Shown here: positions 5,807-7,544 of the stretch, in pieces
Layout: each line of letters begins with the position of its first letter
Position numbering within the stretch: position 1 is the stretch's first letter
Origin: Bilophila wadsworthia ATCC 49260
Lineage (GTDB): Bacteria; Desulfobacterota; Desulfovibrionia; Desulfovibrionales; Desulfovibrionaceae
Direction: 5' to 3'
NCBI RefSeq assembly: GCF_000701705.1
Contig: NZ_JNJP01000125.1
Coordinates: 1 to 7,544, forward strand
Length of the DNA stretch: 7,544 bases
Notes under the pieces: generated by a model
Told to the model about the DNA's origin: nothing
The model's database searches: none
The model's input: the letters and a program-made list of their open reading frames with translations, nothing else
Program-made: the position numbers and the translations under genes

Positions 5807-7265
5807 GGGACTCTCCAGTTGCGCGGACGGCGGTTACGCGGGTATCCGCTTCGCCGTCGCGGATTTTGACGGTCAGGGATGCGCCGGGCTGCACATCCAG
5901 AATGCTGCGGACGAAATGGCCGTCCGCCGTAAAAGCATAGGCATAGCCCCGCTCCAGCGGCCCTTCGGGGTCGAGTCCGCGAAGCCGCAGATCGTGGCGT
6001 TCCAGCTGGCGCTCCAGCCCTTCGAACTGCCGGGCAAAGCGTTCTTCCAGCCGGGAAGAGGCCGTGTCCAGCCGTCCCCCGATCTGCTCAAGCCGCAGGG
6101 CTTGCGCCTGCCGCAGGCGGCGGGTCAGGGCCGCCGTTTGCTCCAGCCGCGTATCCAGCACACGGGATTCCGCGTAGCGGGACATTCCGGCTTCCAGAAA
6201 ACGCAGCCGTGCATCAGTCCGTTCCAGCTTCTGTTCCAGCGCGAAATCCAACCGGCGGGCAAGGGTGCCGAACCGCTCCTCAAGCCGGGCAAGGCCGCGT
6301 TCCGGCGAAAGCCACGCCAGAGCCCTGCCAAGCGTGTCCAACCGCTGATCGGCTTGGGAAAGGCGCCGCTCGGCGGCTTCCAGCAGGTTCGCTTCCAGAT
6401 CGTCCACGAGCTGCGCATACCACTGGCGTTCCGGCCAGAGAAGCTGCGCGGCGTGGCTTGGCGTCGCGGCACGCAGGTCCGCGACCATATCGGCGATGGA
6501 GGTGTCGACTTCGTGGCCGATGCCCGCCACTATCGGGATGCGTGAGCGGTACACGGCACCTGCCACGCGTTCGTCGTTGAAGGCCCACAGGTCCTGAAGC
6601 GAGCCCCCGCCCCGGATGAGCACAAGCACGTCGGCCCAACCGCGCCGGTTTTCGTCGTCCAGCGCCTCCGCGATGCGGGGTGGGGCGTCGTCGCCCTGCA
6701 CGGGGACGGGGTGGATGCGGATTTCGCAGCCGGTACCGCGCTCTCCGGACAGCCGCAGGAAATCCCGGATGGCGGCTCCGGAGGGGGCTGTGATCACGGC
6801 GACGCGGTGCGGGTGTTCGGGGATGGGGCGTTTGCGTTCGAGGCTGAAATAGCCTTTCTCCGCCAGCTTGCGCTTGAGGGCTTCCAGCGCCAGATGGAGC
6901 TGCCCTTCGCCGCTGTCCTGCGCGAGTTCGACCACAAGCTGATAGCCGCCGCGCGGAGCGTATACGGTAAGGCGTCCCGCGCAGATGACCTGCTGGCCGT
7001 TTCTCAGCGTCCCGGCGAGGCTCATCCGCGGGCCGTCCTCGAACACTTCTCCGGTCAGGGGATCGAACGTTTCGCGCTCTTTCTGGCTGCCTTTGAACCA
7101 GACGGCCTGGAGCAGGGCGTTTTCATCCTTCAGGGAAAAATAGATGTGCCCGGACGAGGGCCGGGATACGTTCGTGACCTCGCCGCGCACCCAGACGTAG
7201 GGAAAGCCGCTTTCCACGGCATCCTTGATTTGTGCGGTCAGTTGGCGGACGGTGAGGATGGACAT
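5793..7265 (-). CDS. xseA: Exodeoxyribonuclease VII large subunit
   Basis: XseA is the catalytic subunit of exonuclease VII. The 490-aa protein starts with an OB-fold (MSILTVRQLT, then WVRGEVTNV...SGHIYFSLKD, residues 25-47) that binds single-stranded DNA. The catalytic core follows: VITAPSGAAIRDFL (158-171), IRGGGSLQDLWAFND (217-231) and GIGHEVDTSIADMVADLRAA (248-267). D168, R218, H251 and D254 match the E. coli residues D155, R205, H238 and D241 with a constant offset of 13. Residues 280-430 are a long Arg/Leu/Glu-rich helical region that binds XseB, closed by LDPEGPLERGYAYAF (431-445). Compared with E. coli the OB-fold has about 19 extra residues (roughly 61-85). The frame is open to ATG 7433, but the extra 56 codons read hairpin repeats, so ATG 7265 is chosen. 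GGAGG lies 12 nt upstream of it, rather far. Confidence 0.96.
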   Translation of the reverse strand: MSILTVRQLTAQIKDAVESGFPYVWVRGEVTNVSRPSSGHIYFSLKDENALLQAVWFKGSQKERETFDPLTGEVFEDGPRMSLAGTLRNGQQVICAGRLTVYAPRGGYQLVVELAQDSGEGQLHLALEALKRKLAEKGYFSLERKRPIPEHPHRVAVITAPSGAAIRDFLRLSGERGTGCEIRIHPVPVQGDDAPPRIAEALDDENRRGWADVLVLIRGGGSLQDLWAFNDERVAGAVYRSRIPIVAGIGHEVDTSIADMVADLRAATPSHAAQLLWPERQWYAQLVDDLEANLLEAAERRLSQADQRLDTLGRALAWLSPERGLARLEERFGTLARRLDFALEQKLERTDARLRFLEAGMSRYAESRVLDTRLEQTAALTRRLRQAQALRLEQIGGRLDTASSRLEERFARQFEGLERQLERHDLRLRGLDPEGPLERGYAYAFTADGHFVRSILDVQPGASLTVKIRDGEADTRVTAVRATGESHDIP

Positions 7266-7287
7266 GAGGGGATGGGGCCTCCGGCGG

Positions 7288-7330
7288 ACAGGGCTCCGCC
7301 CTGTACCCGCAAGGGGCGAGCCGCCCCTTG
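7288..7330. repeat. Tandem REP-like hairpin pair upstream of xseA
   Basis: ACAGGGC/GCCCTGT (7288-7294 with 7298-7304, 3-nt loop) is followed by CAAGGGGC/GCCCCTTG (7310-7317 with 7323-7330, 5-nt loop). Both stems are perfect. Each unit is followed by ACCCG, so the two look like tandem units of one repeat. Motifs of the form GGGCTCCGCCCTG-ACCCG are common dispersed intergenic repeats in GC-rich bacteria, as far as I recall. The pair lies in the xseA leader, just before its ribosome binding site. Confidence 0.6.
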
Positions 7331-7331
7331 A

Positions 7332-7388
7332 CCCGGCACGTTGTGAGCCGGGGCGGGTGATGGGTGTTTCTTTCGCCCGGAATCGGGC
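7332..7388. repeat. Two further short hairpins in the xseA leader
   Basis: CCCGGC (7332-7337) pairs with GCCGGG (7347-7352) around a 9-nt loop. GCCCG (7375-7379) pairs with CGGGC (7384-7388) around GAAT. They continue the series of inverted repeats between 7288 and 7433. Individually they are weak; their regular succession is what stands out. Confidence 0.4.
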
Positions 7389-7398
7389 TTTATGTGGC

Positions 7399-7433
7399 AT
7401 GGCGATGAAACGGCAAGGCCGCTTCATCGCCAT
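7399..7433. repeat. Long 16-bp hairpin upstream of xseA
   Basis: ATGGCGATGAA (7399-7409) pairs with TTCATCGCCAT (7423-7433). After one A-C mismatch CGGC (7411-7414) pairs with GCCG (7418-7421 on the opposite arm) around a 3-nt loop. That is 15 pairs plus the mismatch. No U-run follows on either strand, so this is not an obvious terminator. Because of its symmetry both strands translate to a similar peptide beginning MAMKR. Confidence 0.55.
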
Positions 7434-7477
7434 AACAAAATGTGTTTGAGGAAACTCCCTTCGTGCTTCCTCCCCAC

Positions 7478-7544
7478 CAGTCGAAAGTCTTGGGAGGGAG
7501 AGAGGAGGGGGCTTGGGGGAGGGGAGAGGGAACCTTTCTCCAGA
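7478..7544 (-). repeat. Gene-end repeat (copy D), cut by the window end
   Basis: On the + strand AAAGTCTT, GGGAGGG and GGGGGCTTGGGGGAGGGG lead into GAGAGGGAACCTTTCTCCAGA, which looks like the left arm of a hairpin completed beyond the window. Read on the minus strand it is hairpin, C-rich tail, AAGACTTT, the same order as copies A and C. It probably marks the 3' end of a minus-strand gene located to the right and read towards xseA. Confidence 0.55.

Noticed and set aside
5367..6545. A 392-codon open frame on the + strand opposite xseA and the peptidase gene
   Set aside because: It spans two well-supported genes on the other strand; its Arg/Pro/Ala/Gln-rich sequence is typical of shadow frames.
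1..7544. CRISPR array, toxin-antitoxin pair, transposase or other accessory system
   Set aside because: No regularly spaced repeats and no protein outside the six housekeeping-type genes; the novelty here is limited to non-coding structure and gene arrangement.

Overview
The window is GC-rich chromosomal DNA carrying six intact housekeeping genes. The likely source is a Desulfovibrionaceae member (Desulfovibrio/Bilophila-like). I infer this from three things: the gene set and order, a C-rich 'hairpin plus CCCC tail' intergenic repeat, and the style of the TilS and M23 proteins. No database search was possible, so the genus is not certain.

Layout: positions 1-255 are a leader containing one end of a repeat (1-42) and a perfect 26-bp palindrome (142-167). 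tilS (tRNA-Ile lysidine synthetase) runs on the + strand to 1299. It converges on dxs (1336-3264, minus), and a hairpin repeat lies between and partly inside their 3' ends. All other genes lie on the minus strand and are transcribed right to left: xseA (7265-5793), an M23 metallopeptidase (5806-4949), xseB (4940-4701), ispA (4354-3446) and dxs (3264-1336). Positions 7266-7544 are a gene-free, strongly structured stretch with five consecutive hairpins and another copy of the repeat at the window end.

How the genes fit together: xseA and xseB encode the large and small subunits of exodeoxyribonuclease VII. A secreted peptidoglycan peptidase gene sits between them, overlapping xseA by 14 nt and ending in a TAGGAG that supplies the xseB ribosome binding site. 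The three are therefore probably one translationally coupled unit. ispA (farnesyl diphosphate synthase) and dxs (DXP synthase) are steps of the MEP isoprenoid pathway that feeds undecaprenyl phosphate and quinone synthesis. The order xseB-ispA-dxs is widespread in proteobacteria. Here ispA is separated from xseB by a 346-nt gap with a long hairpin, and dxs has a good-looking promoter of its own behind a second hairpin, so the cluster is probably several transcription units.

I found no mobile-element genes, CRISPR array, tRNA, rRNA, defence system or unknown protein family. The most interesting content is non-coding: the recurring gene-end repeat (four copies), the five-hairpin array upstream of xseA, the perfect palindrome upstream of tilS, and the nested, coupled peptidase gene.
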